Assembly (NCBI GenBank): GCA_902780405.1
Contig: CACZFI010000009.1
Coordinates: forward strand, 1 to 64,000
Reading direction: 5' to 3'
Length of the DNA: 64,000 nt
Source of the DNA: an uncultured Lachnospiraceae bacterium
Lineage (GTDB): Bacteria > Bacillota > Clostridia > Lachnospirales > Lachnospiraceae
The notes beneath the pieces are model-generated. The model ran no database searches. It was not told the DNA's origin and saw only the letters and a list, made by a program, of their open reading frames with translations. The position numbers were made by a program, and so were the translations under genes. Below, in pieces: positions 17,985 to 26,275 of this stretch. How positions within the stretch are numbered: position 1 is the first letter of the stretch; each line of letters begins with the position of its first letter.

Positions 17985-18431
17985 TTAGAGTTCCGCACTG
18001 TCCAGGAGTATTGTGAAGGGGCCGTCATTCACAAGCGAGATCTTCATATCCGCTCCGAAGCTTCCGGTTTGTACCGGACCGAACTTCTCGCGACAGCTGT
18101 CTACGATGTAGTCGTACATCGCTTCCGCCATATCGGGTGCACCCGCATGTACAAAGGACGGGCGATTACCTTTCCTGCAGTCTGCATAGAGTGTGAACTG
18201 CGAAACGAGTAAGAGTTCGCCGCCCACATCGGAAAGAGCGAGGTTGGTCTTTCCCTCGGCGTCCGCAAAGATCCGCAGGCCGAGCATTTTCTTGATCAGC
18301 TTGTCCGCCATCTCACGCGTGTCTCCGTCCGCCACACCTATAAGGACCAGAAATCCCTGTCCGATCTTTCCGATGGAAGCTCCATCCACGGAGACCTCTG
18401 CCTCCGTCACTCTCTGTATCAAAAATCTCAT
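17985..18431 (-). CDS. dtd: D-aminoacyl-tRNA deacylase
   Basis: A 148-residue enzyme that removes D-amino acids wrongly charged on tRNA. It has the typical start [17 protein letters not shown], the catalytic-loop motif [19 protein letters not shown], and the C-terminal [11 protein letters not shown] (family form NxGPxT). The length is normal. The ATG at 18431 lies 10 nt past the stop of the TPR-DUF4037-DUF4125 gene, so it is probably co-transcribed with it. Confidence 0.95.
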   Translation of the reverse strand: MRFLIQRVTEAEVSVDGASIGKIGQGFLVLIGVADGDTREMADKLIKKMLGLRIFADAEGKTNLALSDVGGELLLVSQFTLYADCRKGNRPSFVHAGAPDMAEAMYDYIVDSCREKFGPVQTGSFGADMKISLVNDGPFTILLDSAEL

Positions 18432-18441
18432 GATCTCTCTC

Positions 18442-21159
18442 CTACTTATACGAAAGTTTTTCTTCGGCATCCTTTACGTCTCGATAGCCGTAGAGTTTCG
18501 CCGTATTGTCCATCGTCATATATGCAAGATTCTTGCCCTGACGTTTCAAGCCTACCACAAACCTTCCGTAAAGATACAATGTATCATCGGAATAGGTTCC
18601 GAGTTCTCCGCGCAAGTAAGTCTCGTAGGAAGTCTCGTACGGCAGATCCTCCGAGGTGTGGATTCTTCTGGCATTGCCTGCCATCAGCGGATACTTTGCT
18701 GCAAATTCCTCCATCCACTCTACCTGAATCTCAATGATCGCCTCAGCGATCTTTTCGTGCTCCTCGGTCCGCTCCGGGAAAGAGGCCTTCATCCGCTCAT
18801 ACTCCTCCGGTGCTGTGGACTTCATCATTCTTCCGTACTTTTCGGTGATCATATTCCAGCCGCGTGCTTCCGCCGCGAGCAGATCCGTCAGATAACTCAC
18901 AAGGAGTTCCTGCTCCCAGGTCATGTACTGACTCTTCCGCATCACGGAGAAGGTGTTCCAGTTATCCTGGCAGTCCGCGCGTCCGCCCTCATTCTTCACT
19001 GCGTCGAATTGCTTCCACTCATGCGCCACGATGGATTCGATCAGCTGCTCGCGTGTCATGCGCTCCGGATGTTCTTCCTCGGGGATGGCCGGTTCAAATC
19101 GATCTTCCTTCTCAGGCTCCGTCTCCGGGACATCTTCGATAAAATCACCCGCAACAGCCTGTTCTTCCCTGCTCATAATCTGGATGCCCGCGCGAGGCGA
19201 CATATCCGCGATCTGTCCCACATAGAGATCCAGATACGGGTCCTTGCCTCCATCAACCAGTTCCTGCATGGAAAGTTCGCTTAAGATCGCCATGGCAAGT
19301 TTTTCAAACTGTGCCACAACCGGTTCTTCCGTATATACCGAACCCGCATTGTAAGTTATGCCCTGCCAGAACTCTGTCGGCAGCGGAAGCAACGCAAGAC
19401 GGTCGATGGGTCTTCCCATATTCTTCAGCACCGCCAACTGTTCGATACCCCGACGAAGCCATTTGTAGTAAGGTGCATAGCTTCTATTCAAAAGGTATAC
19501 AAGATGCAGGCAGGCCTCCATGCCGCGGCTCTTGCAGATTGACGCTGCCGCATAATCACCGCGCGCCATCATGCGCGGATAATTTGCCTGCGCGCACTGG
19601 GAAAAGGCGTGAAGTTCCTCTGCCAGTTTCAGCCGCCAGATTCTTTCCGGATAATAGCCGGAAAGCGTGCTTCTGATCCCGGAAAATGTACCGGACGCAT
19701 CCTTCCAAACCGCTCCGTTCACGGATGCTGCAAGCCTTGCTTCCTCAAGTCGCATCCAAAGGTCATCCGTCATCACTGCAGAAGCCGCACGATGTTCATC
19801 CAGGCGAAGTCCGAGTGTCTGCTCGTAGAAGTCACCGATACGTATCGGTCCGCGCCGCTCTGAGGGCGCTTTCTTTACACTGCTGCCTAATCCATACTCC
19901 TCCGCATGTGCCTCAACCAGTGCATTGTACGACTGTCGCAGCGATATCCCATATCTGTCATAATCCGCATCTGTCATCCAAATGCAGAAACCGATTTCAA
20001 AATCGTGATCCCTTGACATCTCATCATCAAATCCGAAACAATCCGAACCTTCGCCGGCCATACCGAAGGCCGCCGTATCAAGCAAGTCCGGATACTCCTG
20101 CTCTATCATGGGCAGGCCGTACTTCTCAAAGAAGTCTTTGCATTGCTTCAGATGTCCGCCTTCGACCGACGGCGCAATCTGAACAGGTGCGGTTTGCACG
20201 GCCGTAGGTTGCGCAGGTGCGGGTTGTGCGGAAAAGCTTTCTTCCGGTGCCGGTTCATTTGCCGATTCAAAAGCAGAGTCTTCTTCCGGCGCTTCGTAGT
20301 TTCCGCCCGCCAGTGTCTTCGCGCGTTCGTAGCGTTCTTCCACACGATCGTAAGCCTCTGTTCTTCCAACGTGTTTTTCCACTTCCTCCATCGCACGCTT
20401 GAAGTAATTGGCCGCCTCTGCGTACTCATGGATCAGCATCATGGCATCTCCCTTGGTGGATAGCGCCGCAGAGTAGTGCATATCCCTGCCGCCGTCAGCC
20501 TCGTAGATCGCGATTGCCGAAAAGAGGAGTGAGGTTGCGTCATCGTACGCCTCATAGAAGTCCTCACCGGGTCCGTCAAATGCGCTGTCGGCTCTTCTGC
20601 TTTGTTCGGCGCGAAGTGCGGAAAGAATGGTCATCGCAAGATTGGTCTTCGTTGTTGCAAGCTCAATCTGCGCATTCGGATAGTGTTCCACAACCGCAAG
20701 CGCCTTGCGAAGCAGTGTCTCCGCCGAATCATAATCTCCCATCTCCTGGTAGAGAAGGCTCCAGTTGTTGTAGAGGCTCGAGAACGCAAAATCCTCCGGC
20801 TTCAAATTTGCAAGATAGATGGACTCCGTCTCACGGTAGTAGTCTCCGCTGCGGTCATATACACCGAAGGCACGCATGGCATTCGCCACATTTAAAAGCG
20901 ATGTCGCATACTCAACCGTACCGGTAAGTCCGAGATTCGTCAGCATGCGCAGCGTCAGCTCGCAGTAATGCAGTCCCTTATCCTTCTGATCCGTATCCCT
21001 GCAAAACCCGACCATCTCGTTCATCAGCGTAAGCGCCGAGCTGTAATCCTGTGTGGAAAGCGCCTCCTCGATCTTATCCGACAGAAACTCATCGATCGTC
21101 TCAAGTGAGCACGTCCCAAACATGTGATCATATTCCATTAAAACCTTGTTGATATCCAT
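18442..21159 (-). CDS. TPR-DUF4037-DUF4125 fusion protein
   Basis: A 905-residue three-part protein. Residues 1-290 are tetratricopeptide-like helices ([38 protein letters not shown]). After an Ala/Pro/Gln linker (about 295-330), residues 335-640 match DUF4037, a nucleotidyltransferase-like domain with [20 protein letters not shown], which has the GS and DxD-like acidic residues. Residues 690-900 match DUF4125 ([20 protein letters not shown]). The ATG at 21159 follows GGGAGG. Possible nucleotide transfer to an unknown target; DUF4037 and DUF4125 are often neighbours or fused in Firmicutes. Confidence 0.75.
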   Translation of the reverse strand: MDINKVLMEYDHMFGTCSLETIDEFLSDKIEEALSTQDYSSALTLMNEMVGFCRDTDQKDKGLHYCELTLRMLTNLGLTGTVEYATSLLNVANAMRAFGVYDRSGDYYRETESIYLANLKPEDFAFSSLYNNWSLLYQEMGDYDSAETLLRKALAVVEHYPNAQIELATTKTNLAMTILSALRAEQSRRADSAFDGPGEDFYEAYDDATSLLFSAIAIYEADGGRDMHYSAALSTKGDAMMLIHEYAEAANYFKRAMEEVEKHVGRTEAYDRVEERYERAKTLAGGNYEAPEEDSAFESANEPAPEESFSAQPAPAQPTAVQTAPVQIAPSVEGGHLKQCKDFFEKYGLPMIEQEYPDLLDTAAFGMAGEGSDCFGFDDEMSRDHDFEIGFCIWMTDADYDRYGISLRQSYNALVEAHAEEYGLGSSVKKAPSERRGPIRIGDFYEQTLGLRLDEHRAASAVMTDDLWMRLEEARLAASVNGAVWKDASGTFSGIRSTLSGYYPERIWRLKLAEELHAFSQCAQANYPRMMARGDYAAASICKSRGMEACLHLVYLLNRSYAPYYKWLRRGIEQLAVLKNMGRPIDRLALLPLPTEFWQGITYNAGSVYTEEPVVAQFEKLAMAILSELSMQELVDGGKDPYLDLYVGQIADMSPRAGIQIMSREEQAVAGDFIEDVPETEPEKEDRFEPAIPEEEHPERMTREQLIESIVAHEWKQFDAVKNEGGRADCQDNWNTFSVMRKSQYMTWEQELLVSYLTDLLAAEARGWNMITEKYGRMMKSTAPEEYERMKASFPERTEEHEKIAEAIIEIQVEWMEEFAAKYPLMAGNARRIHTSEDLPYETSYETYLRGELGTYSDDTLYLYGRFVVGLKRQGKNLAYMTMDNTAKLYGYRDVKDAEEKLSYK

Positions 21160-21172
21160 AGTATCCTCCCGA

Positions 21173-21463
21173 CTATTCTCGGCTCGACTCATCTTCTTTA
21201 GATACGGTCTGTTCCGTCTCACGCATCTTTCCATTCTGTCCTTGATGTATCTTCATCAAATTATATCCAAGAATCTCATTCATATCCTGAAGGTTCTTAT
21301 TCGTCTTCTTTAGCTCCTGAATCACAAAATAATTAAACAAGAATCCCGCCAAAAGAGCCAGCAGGAGTATTATGCAAATCAACAAGCATAGATTTGAATA
21401 ATTTGTTCCATCTCCAATTAAATCGGCTATATCCAAAATCACGTCACTTCCCCTTTCATTCAT
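21173..21463 (-). CDS. Small single-pass membrane protein
   Basis: A 96-residue protein with one strong membrane helix (about 23-48, LCLLICIILLLALLAGFLFN) followed by a polar helical tail with coiled-coil character (LKKTNKNLQDMNEILGYN). Its stop lies 13 nt before the start of the DUF4037/DUF4125 fusion gene, and that gene's Shine-Dalgarno lies in the gap. No family recognised. Its position suggests a membrane partner of the downstream fusion protein, or the tail of the HTH/DUF3990 operon. Confidence 0.55.
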   Translation of the reverse strand: MNERGSDVILDIADLIGDGTNYSNLCLLICIILLLALLAGFLFNYFVIQELKKTNKNLQDMNEILGYNLMKIHQGQNGKMRETEQTVSKEDESSRE

Positions 21464-21507
21464 TGCATATTCTTGTCCTGCCTTATATTATAGGATTTCG
21501 GCGCTTC

Positions 21508-22137
21508 TTATTCAAGCAAATCCTCCATCCTGCAGTTCAAGGTCCGACTCAGTTTATAGAGTGTGTCGGCAGATGCCTTGTTGATGTCTCTCTGCTTTTG
21601 TTCGAAGAGCTGGATCTGTCGCAAGGCGACACCGGAACCGCGGGATAATTCCGACTGGGAGCAGGAAAGACGATCCCGGTAAAGGCGAAGCCTCGTAACG
21701 GTTGCGGAAGAGAGTTCCGTCATCCGCTCCACGAACTGCATGACATCCATCTCATGGAACGGCTCGTACATATCCCGAATCTCCCCAAACGAACGAAACG
21801 AAATGATATCGTAAAACGAGCATCCACAATACCACTGATAAAATGCTGTCGCCCAACCGGCCCAGAATTCAGGCGATCTGTCCGGATACATCACATCCTC
21901 CGCGTCTTCATACACATACCCGGTCTCTTCGAGCACGAGTCTTGCAATCTCACAGCCGTTCCGGCCTGCGACGTAGGCGGGATTGCCGGCCGCAAACTGC
22001 TTCGACACGTCAGAGACCGCAAACAACTTCCCGAATCGGTCGATATCAATCCCCAGAGTCACAACCGCGAAATCAAACGCATGGCCAAGAATACTCTGTG
22101 CGCTGTCTATATATAACTCATCGTAAGCGTGGATCAT
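21508..22137 (-). CDS. DUF3990-associated HTH protein, probable antitoxin
   Basis: A 209-residue protein with an uncharacterised N-terminal part (AYDELYIDSAQSILGHAFDF; SPEFWAGWATAFYQWYCG) and a Cro/C1-type helix-turn-helix at about 145-209 (CSQSELSRGSGVALRQIQLF). Its start overlaps the end of the DUF3990 gene by 20 nt, so translation is coupled. A DNA-binding protein with this N-terminal half is a regular neighbour of DUF3990 genes in Firmicutes. I infer the antitoxin/autorepressor role from that arrangement. Confidence 0.65.
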   Translation of the reverse strand: MIHAYDELYIDSAQSILGHAFDFAVVTLGIDIDRFGKLFAVSDVSKQFAAGNPAYVAGRNGCEIARLVLEETGYVYEDAEDVMYPDRSPEFWAGWATAFYQWYCGCSFYDIISFRSFGEIRDMYEPFHEMDVMQFVERMTELSSATVTRLRLYRDRLSCSQSELSRGSGVALRQIQLFEQKQRDINKASADTLYKLSRTLNCRMEDLLE

Positions 22138-22789
22138 CAGCCTTCATCCCCTCTCTCATGATATCCAGCATGTAGATATCTTCCAGCGACTCCAAGGACA
22201 GTTTTGTCTCTCTGTAACTTCTGCGTGCTTCCAGATCACGGTTGATCTTCCTTGAGTAATACTCTCCCGCACCGGCTTCCTCGAAGTCCACAAACCGAAT
22301 TCTCTCATGCGCCCTTTCGCTTTTCAGAACCACCTGCTCTCCAAGCTTTCCGAGCCGCATACTCCGAGACAGTTTCCGCAGCGAGATTGCATTCGAAACA
22401 AAGTCCTGCGCGAAAGAAAAATACGAATCATCTGCTCTGTAACCGATCACAACATCGTACTGTTCCGGATCTACAAAAAAGTACTTCTCCAGGTACTCCT
22501 TCGCCTCCTCGGCGATGCTCGCCTTCTGCCAGTAACTTCTGTAATGTGCAAGAATCGCAAGCCATGTAAGAATACCGTACTCCGGCGAATTCAAGTACAA
22601 AACCTCAAGTCCGGACGGATCAAACTCGTATGCGTTCACGATGCCATCTCTGTTCCTTCCGCAAGCCCACTCCTTCGCTATTTCACAATCCTCTGTTGTG
22701 TAAAACCCGTAACCGTAATCGTTGCAACGCTTCCCGCCCCGATATACGGGCACTTCTATGATATGATCTGTTCCATGAAAAAATCGCAT
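22118..22789 (-). CDS. DUF3990 protein, probable ADP-ribosyltransferase-like toxin
   Basis: A 223-residue protein. The N-terminus FFHGTDHIIEVPVYRGGK and the motif DYGYGFYTTEDCEIAKEWA match DUF3990, a family with the outline of the ADP-ribosyltransferase fold (first-strand HGT, then GxGFYTT). It is first in a two-gene operon with the overlapping HTH gene; GAGGTG precedes the ATG. The most likely role is the toxin of a toxin-antitoxin pair that modifies a cellular target with NAD+; target and activity are not known from sequence. Confidence 0.65.
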   Translation of the reverse strand: MRFFHGTDHIIEVPVYRGGKRCNDYGYGFYTTEDCEIAKEWACGRNRDGIVNAYEFDPSGLEVLYLNSPEYGILTWLAILAHYRSYWQKASIAEEAKEYLEKYFFVDPEQYDVVIGYRADDSYFSFAQDFVSNAISLRKLSRSMRLGKLGEQVVLKSERAHERIRFVDFEEAGAGEYYSRKINRDLEARRSYRETKLSLESLEDIYMLDIMREGMKADDPRLR

Positions 22790-22835
22790 AGTATCACCTC
22801 TTCTTTATTATATCGCCACAGCGATACAATGTAAA

Positions 22836-22866
22836 GTAAAAGGAAACCCCGCGATTCCTCGCGGGG
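22836..22866 (-). terminator. Terminator of the Zn/Cd efflux operon
   Basis: Perfect 7-bp GC stem CCCCGCG (22847-22853) / CGCGGGG (22860-22866), followed on the minus strand by TTTCCTTTTACTTT. It lies just past the arsR-family stop. Confidence 0.75.
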
Positions 22867-22880
22867 CTATTCTTCATTCT

Positions 22881-23234
22881 TTATGCTTCCTCGGTAATAT
22901 GCTCCATTCCCTGGCCGATGATGGTTCCGACGTGATCGTCCGCCAATGAGTAAAAGATCGATTTTCCTTCGCGGCGACTTTTGACCAGTTTGTTCTGTTT
23001 CAGGATCCGGAGCTGATGTGAGATTGCCGACTGCGTCATGGACAGCGCTTCCGCCAGATCGCACACACACATTTCCTCACCGAAGAGGACGAACAGGATG
23101 CGAATCCTGGTCGAGTCTCCGAACACCTTAAACAGTTCCGCAAGATCATATAATTCATCCTCCGGCGGCATGCATTTTAACGCATGCTCAATCCTGTCCG
23201 TATGAATTTCATTTACTTCACAAGTGTCTCCCAT
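22881..23234 (-). CDS. ArsR/SmtB-family metal-sensing repressor
   Basis: A 117-residue winged-helix repressor. It contains VFGDSTRIRILFVLF, the metal-site helix EEMCVCDLAEAL (the CxC of CadC/ArsR-type sensors) and the recognition helix MTQSAISHQLRILKQ. A C-terminal helix DDHVGTIIGQGMEHI carries the His/Asp ligands of zinc-sensing SmtB/CzrA members, so both alpha3 and alpha5 metal sites appear present. It is the last gene of the operon HMA-ATPase-arsR and should repress it through the palindrome at 25421-25442. AAGGAGC lies before the ATG. Confidence 0.88.
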   Translation of the reverse strand: MGDTCEVNEIHTDRIEHALKCMPPEDELYDLAELFKVFGDSTRIRILFVLFGEEMCVCDLAEALSMTQSAISHQLRILKQNKLVKSRREGKSIFYSLADDHVGTIIGQGMEHITEEA

Positions 23235-23244
23235 GATACGCTCC

Positions 23245-25125
23245 TTAAATCCTTTTCACAAACAATGTACGAATCGCATTCAGCACTGCGATCACCATCA
23301 CGCCCACATCCGCAAAGATGGCAAGCCACATGGATGCAAGTCCGACGGCACCAAGCAGTAAGCACAACAGCTTCACGCCGATGGCGAAGTAAATGTTCTC
23401 GTACACGATACGGATACAATGCTTCGCAATGCGGATCGCCTTCGCAATCTTCACCGGATTGTCATCCATCAGCACCACATCCGCAGCCTCGATGGCCGCA
23501 TCCGAACCCATAGCTCCCATCGCGATACCGATGTCCGCGCGGGAAAGCACCGGCGCATCGTTGATGCCATCGCCCACAAAAGCCAGACGATCCTTGCTGC
23601 CCTGCGAAGCCAGGAGTTCTTCGACCTTTTCAACCTTATCTCCCGGTAAAAGCTCCGCATGATAGGCATCGATGGACAGTTCTCCTGCCACCTTCTCCGC
23701 TACACGGGTACTGTCGCCCGTTAGCATCACAGTCTTTTTCACACCTGCAGAAACCAGCTGTCTGACCGCTTCCCGCGCCTCATCCTTGATCATATCCGCG
23801 ATCAGGATATGGCCCATATATTTGCCGTCTACGGCCACATGCACCACGGTTCCAACATGAGAGCACTCACGATGCAGTATGCCGAGATTCTTCATCAGTT
23901 TTTCATTACCACAGGCCACACGATGTCCATCCACACAAGCCGTAACACCGTTGCCACCGATCTCTTCGATGTCCGTCACGAGACTCCGGTCGATCTCCTT
24001 ACCGTAAGCATCGCGAAGGCTCTTGCTGATCGGATGCGAAGATGCGCACTCTGCGTGTGCCGCATAGCGAAGCAGCTCCTCATCTTCGATCTCACTGTGA
24101 TGGATACCCTGCACCTCAAAGACACCCTTCGTCATGGTTCCCGTCTTATCAAAGACCACACAGTTGATATCCGCTAAAGCTTCGAGATAATTGGAACCCT
24201 TGATCAGGATACCCTCGTGACCCGCGCCGCCGATTCCGGCAAAGAAGCTAAGGGGAATGCTGACCACAAGCGCGCAGGGGCAACTGATAACCAGGAAGGT
24301 AAGGGCCCTGTAAATCCAGTCGCTCCACATCGGGGAAAGCCCCATCGCCAGTCTGACAAGCGGTCCCGCAATAGCCAGAAGCAGCGCTCCGATGCAGACC
24401 GCAGGCGTGTAGTAACGGGCAAATTTTGATATGAAGTTCTCCGATCTGGACTTTCTGGAACTAGCATTCTCCATCAGCTCCAGGATTTTGGATACGGTTG
24501 ACTCACCGAATTCCTTGGTCGTCCGGATCCTCAGAACGCCGTTTTGATTGATGGAACCGCTGGTCACATCGTCTCCGACGCGAACCACCCTCGGAACGCT
24601 CTCGCCTGTAAGCGCCGCCGTATCAAGGAAGCTCTCTCCTTCGGTAACGACACCGTCGATAGGAATCTTCTCGCCGGGCTGCACCACAATCTCGGTTCCA
24701 ACCGCAACCTCATCCGGATCTACCTGCGTAAGTGCTCCGTCTGTTTCAATATTGGCATAGTCCGGCCGAATATCCATCAGCGCGGAAATGTTTCGTCTGC
24801 TCTTGCCCACCGCATAACTCTGAAAGAGTTCTCCGATCTGATAAAAGAGCATAACCGCTACCGCTTCCGTGTAATCTCCGCGCCCGGTCAAAGCGACAAC
24901 GATCGCGCCCACAGTTGCAAGCGCCATCAGGAAATTCTCGTCAAACACCTGACGCTTCCAGATACCCTTTCCTGCTTTCTTTAAGATATCGTAACCGATC
25001 ACCAGATACGGGACCATGTAACATCCGAACCGGATCCAGCCCTCGATCGGGGCAAAATGCAAAACGACAAGCAGTACAGCCGCTATGATGATTCTGATCA
25101 GATTTTTCTTTTGCTTCTTTGTCAT
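23245..25125 (-). CDS. Zn2+/Cd2+/Pb2+-type P1B ATPase
   Basis: A 626-residue efflux pump of the ZntA/CadA class. It has no N-terminal HMA domain of its own; that is supplied by the separate 72-residue protein upstream. Visible motifs are TGESVPR, the membrane site SCPCALVVSIPLSFFAG, DKTGTMTKG and [20 protein letters not shown]. The VVSIPLSF stretch after CPC separates this class from the Cu+ pump at 11766-14312. The adjacent ArsR-type sensor and palindromic operator support metal-induced expression. Confidence 0.9.
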   Translation of the reverse strand: MTKKQKKNLIRIIIAAVLLVVLHFAPIEGWIRFGCYMVPYLVIGYDILKKAGKGIWKRQVFDENFLMALATVGAIVVALTGRGDYTEAVAVMLFYQIGELFQSYAVGKSRRNISALMDIRPDYANIETDGALTQVDPDEVAVGTEIVVQPGEKIPIDGVVTEGESFLDTAALTGESVPRVVRVGDDVTSGSINQNGVLRIRTTKEFGESTVSKILELMENASSRKSRSENFISKFARYYTPAVCIGALLLAIAGPLVRLAMGLSPMWSDWIYRALTFLVISCPCALVVSIPLSFFAGIGGAGHEGILIKGSNYLEALADINCVVFDKTGTMTKGVFEVQGIHHSEIEDEELLRYAAHAECASSHPISKSLRDAYGKEIDRSLVTDIEEIGGNGVTACVDGHRVACGNEKLMKNLGILHRECSHVGTVVHVAVDGKYMGHILIADMIKDEAREAVRQLVSAGVKKTVMLTGDSTRVAEKVAGELSIDAYHAELLPGDKVEKVEELLASQGSKDRLAFVGDGINDAPVLSRADIGIAMGAMGSDAAIEAADVVLMDDNPVKIAKAIRIAKHCIRIVYENIYFAIGVKLLCLLLGAVGLASMWLAIFADVGVMVIAVLNAIRTLFVKRI

Positions 25126-25160
25126 ACGAACACCTACATTCCGTCAGACCGTGTCAGTCT

Positions 25161-25379
25161 CTACAGATAAATCTCGCAGTCGTCTTCAACCTTCTTGCAG
25201 TTCTTTAAAACGTCCTTCATGACGCTCTTTACGTCTGCGCCTTCTTCGAAGACAACCTCCATCTTCAAAGCCATGAAGTTCACGGTTGCATCCGCAACAC
25301 CTGCGGTCTTCTTCGCTGCTTCCTCCATCTTGTTCGCACAATTCGCACAGTCTACCTCAATCTTGTAACTCTTTTTCAT
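25161..25379 (-). CDS. Stand-alone HMA metal-binding protein
   Basis: A 72-residue protein consisting of one heavy-metal-associated domain with DCANCANKMEEAAKK, where the CxxC has an Asp before it, as in Zn/Cd-type HMA domains. The C-terminus VEDDCEIYL has a further Cys flanked by acids. The ATG at 25379 follows AAAGGAG. First gene of the operon, probably a metallochaperone or detached N-domain for the following ATPase. Confidence 0.85.
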   Translation of the reverse strand: MKKSYKIEVDCANCANKMEEAAKKTAGVADATVNFMALKMEVVFEEGADVKSVMKDVLKNCKKVEDDCEIYL

Positions 25380-25420
25380 ATCGCTTTCTCCTTTGCGTAC
25401 ATTTGATAGTTTCGCTCGTT

Positions 25421-25442
25421 CATATGAATAGTTATTCATATG
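25421..25442. promoter_or_regulatory. ArsR/SmtB-type operator
   Basis: Perfect palindrome with 10-bp arms CATATGAATA (25421-25430) and TATTCATATG (25433-25442) around GT. The sequence and spacing are those of SmtB/CzrA/CadC operators. It lies about 10 bp past the -10 box of the operon promoter and overlaps the transcription start, as expected for a repressor site. Confidence 0.85.
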
Positions 25443-25451
25443 TTCAAACAT

Positions 25452-25479
25452 ATTGTATCACAAGCACACGCAATGTCAA
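25452..25479 (-). promoter_or_regulatory. Sigma-A promoter of the Zn/Cd efflux operon
   Basis: Minus-strand TTGACA (25474-25479), 16-nt spacer, TACAAT (25452-25457), immediately upstream of the palindromic operator. Near-consensus, so the basal rate should be high unless repressed. Confidence 0.8.
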
Positions 25480-25563
25480 GCATTTTTACAAAATATCATA
25501 GATTCGGAGTGGCGAGGTACAATGTACACAAAACGCGTATCTTTTTGTGGAGATTATCTCCAA

Positions 25564-25592
25564 TTGACGGAATCGCCCGATTATCGTAAAAT
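25564..25592 (+). promoter_or_regulatory. Sigma-A promoter of the phospholipase-like gene
   Basis: TTGACG (25564-25569), 17-nt spacer, TAAAAT (25587-25592), about 50 nt before the TTG start at 25645. Confidence 0.6.
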
Positions 25593-25644
25593 AGTATTGT
25601 TGTGGCAAGGACACATTTTCCCATGAAAGGACAAGGTTCTTACT

Positions 25645-26232
25645 TTGAGAAAGAAATCACACATAGCGCTTGGCGTCGGATTGGTTCACGGATTGGACCT
25701 TCGCGATCGTTTCAAGCATAAATTCACATTCTACTTTGCAAGCATCTGGCCGGATCTGACACCCTCATTTCTCACCAAGCGTCACTGCATGGCTGAAACC
25801 TACGAGGACTTCTGCGAAAAGCTTGCAGAATTTGTAGACAGATACCGCATCAAGCGTGACATGGGATTTGCTTCCACCTTTCGGATGGGTGTTCTGATGC
25901 ATCACATCGCAGATTACTTCACCTATCCGCACAACACACATTTCCCCGGAACACTCGGAGACCACGTCTCCTACGAGGAGGTTTTAAAGAAGGAAATGTA
26001 CCACTATATCGGATGCGTTCTCGATGCAACACACGCGCCTGCGCTTCCGACCTTCACGGACATCGAATCCATCAAGGCTTATCTGCTCGCAAGACACAAG
26101 ACGTACTTAAGCCTTCCCGGCAATGTCAAAACAGACTGCAGTTACGCCTATATGACAGCGGCGGTGATCCTCACCTCCCTGCTTGTAACCGCAGAACAAA
26201 AGAGCCTTACACCTGAGGTGCAGGCCGCATAG
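25645..26232 (+). CDS. Zinc-dependent phospholipase C-like protein
   Basis: A 195-residue protein of the zinc-dependent phospholipase C/S1-P1-like fold. HIALGVGLVHGLD at the start and LMHHIADYFTYPHNTHFP near residue 75 supply the histidine and aspartate zinc ligands usual in this family. No signal peptide is seen, so it probably acts inside the cell; the substrate is unknown. The frame starts with TTG at 25645, with AAAGGACAAGG 9-19 nt upstream; an ATG at 25623 is out of frame. Confidence 0.7.
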   Translation: MRKKSHIALGVGLVHGLDLRDRFKHKFTFYFASIWPDLTPSFLTKRHCMAETYEDFCEKLAEFVDRYRIKRDMGFASTFRMGVLMHHIADYFTYPHNTHFPGTLGDHVSYEEVLKKEMYHYIGCVLDATHAPALPTFTDIESIKAYLLARHKTYLSLPGNVKTDCSYAYMTAAVILTSLLVTAEQKSLTPEVQAA

Positions 26233-26247
26233 ATTTTTTAAGCACAC

Positions 26248-26273
26248 AAAAAGCCGCGTTTCCGCGGCTTTTT
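26248..26273. terminator. Bidirectional terminator
   Basis: AAAAAGCCGCG (26248-26258) pairs perfectly with CGCGGCTTTTT (26263-26273) around a TTTC loop, between convergent genes. It works on both strands. Confidence 0.85.
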
Positions 26274-26275
26274 GA

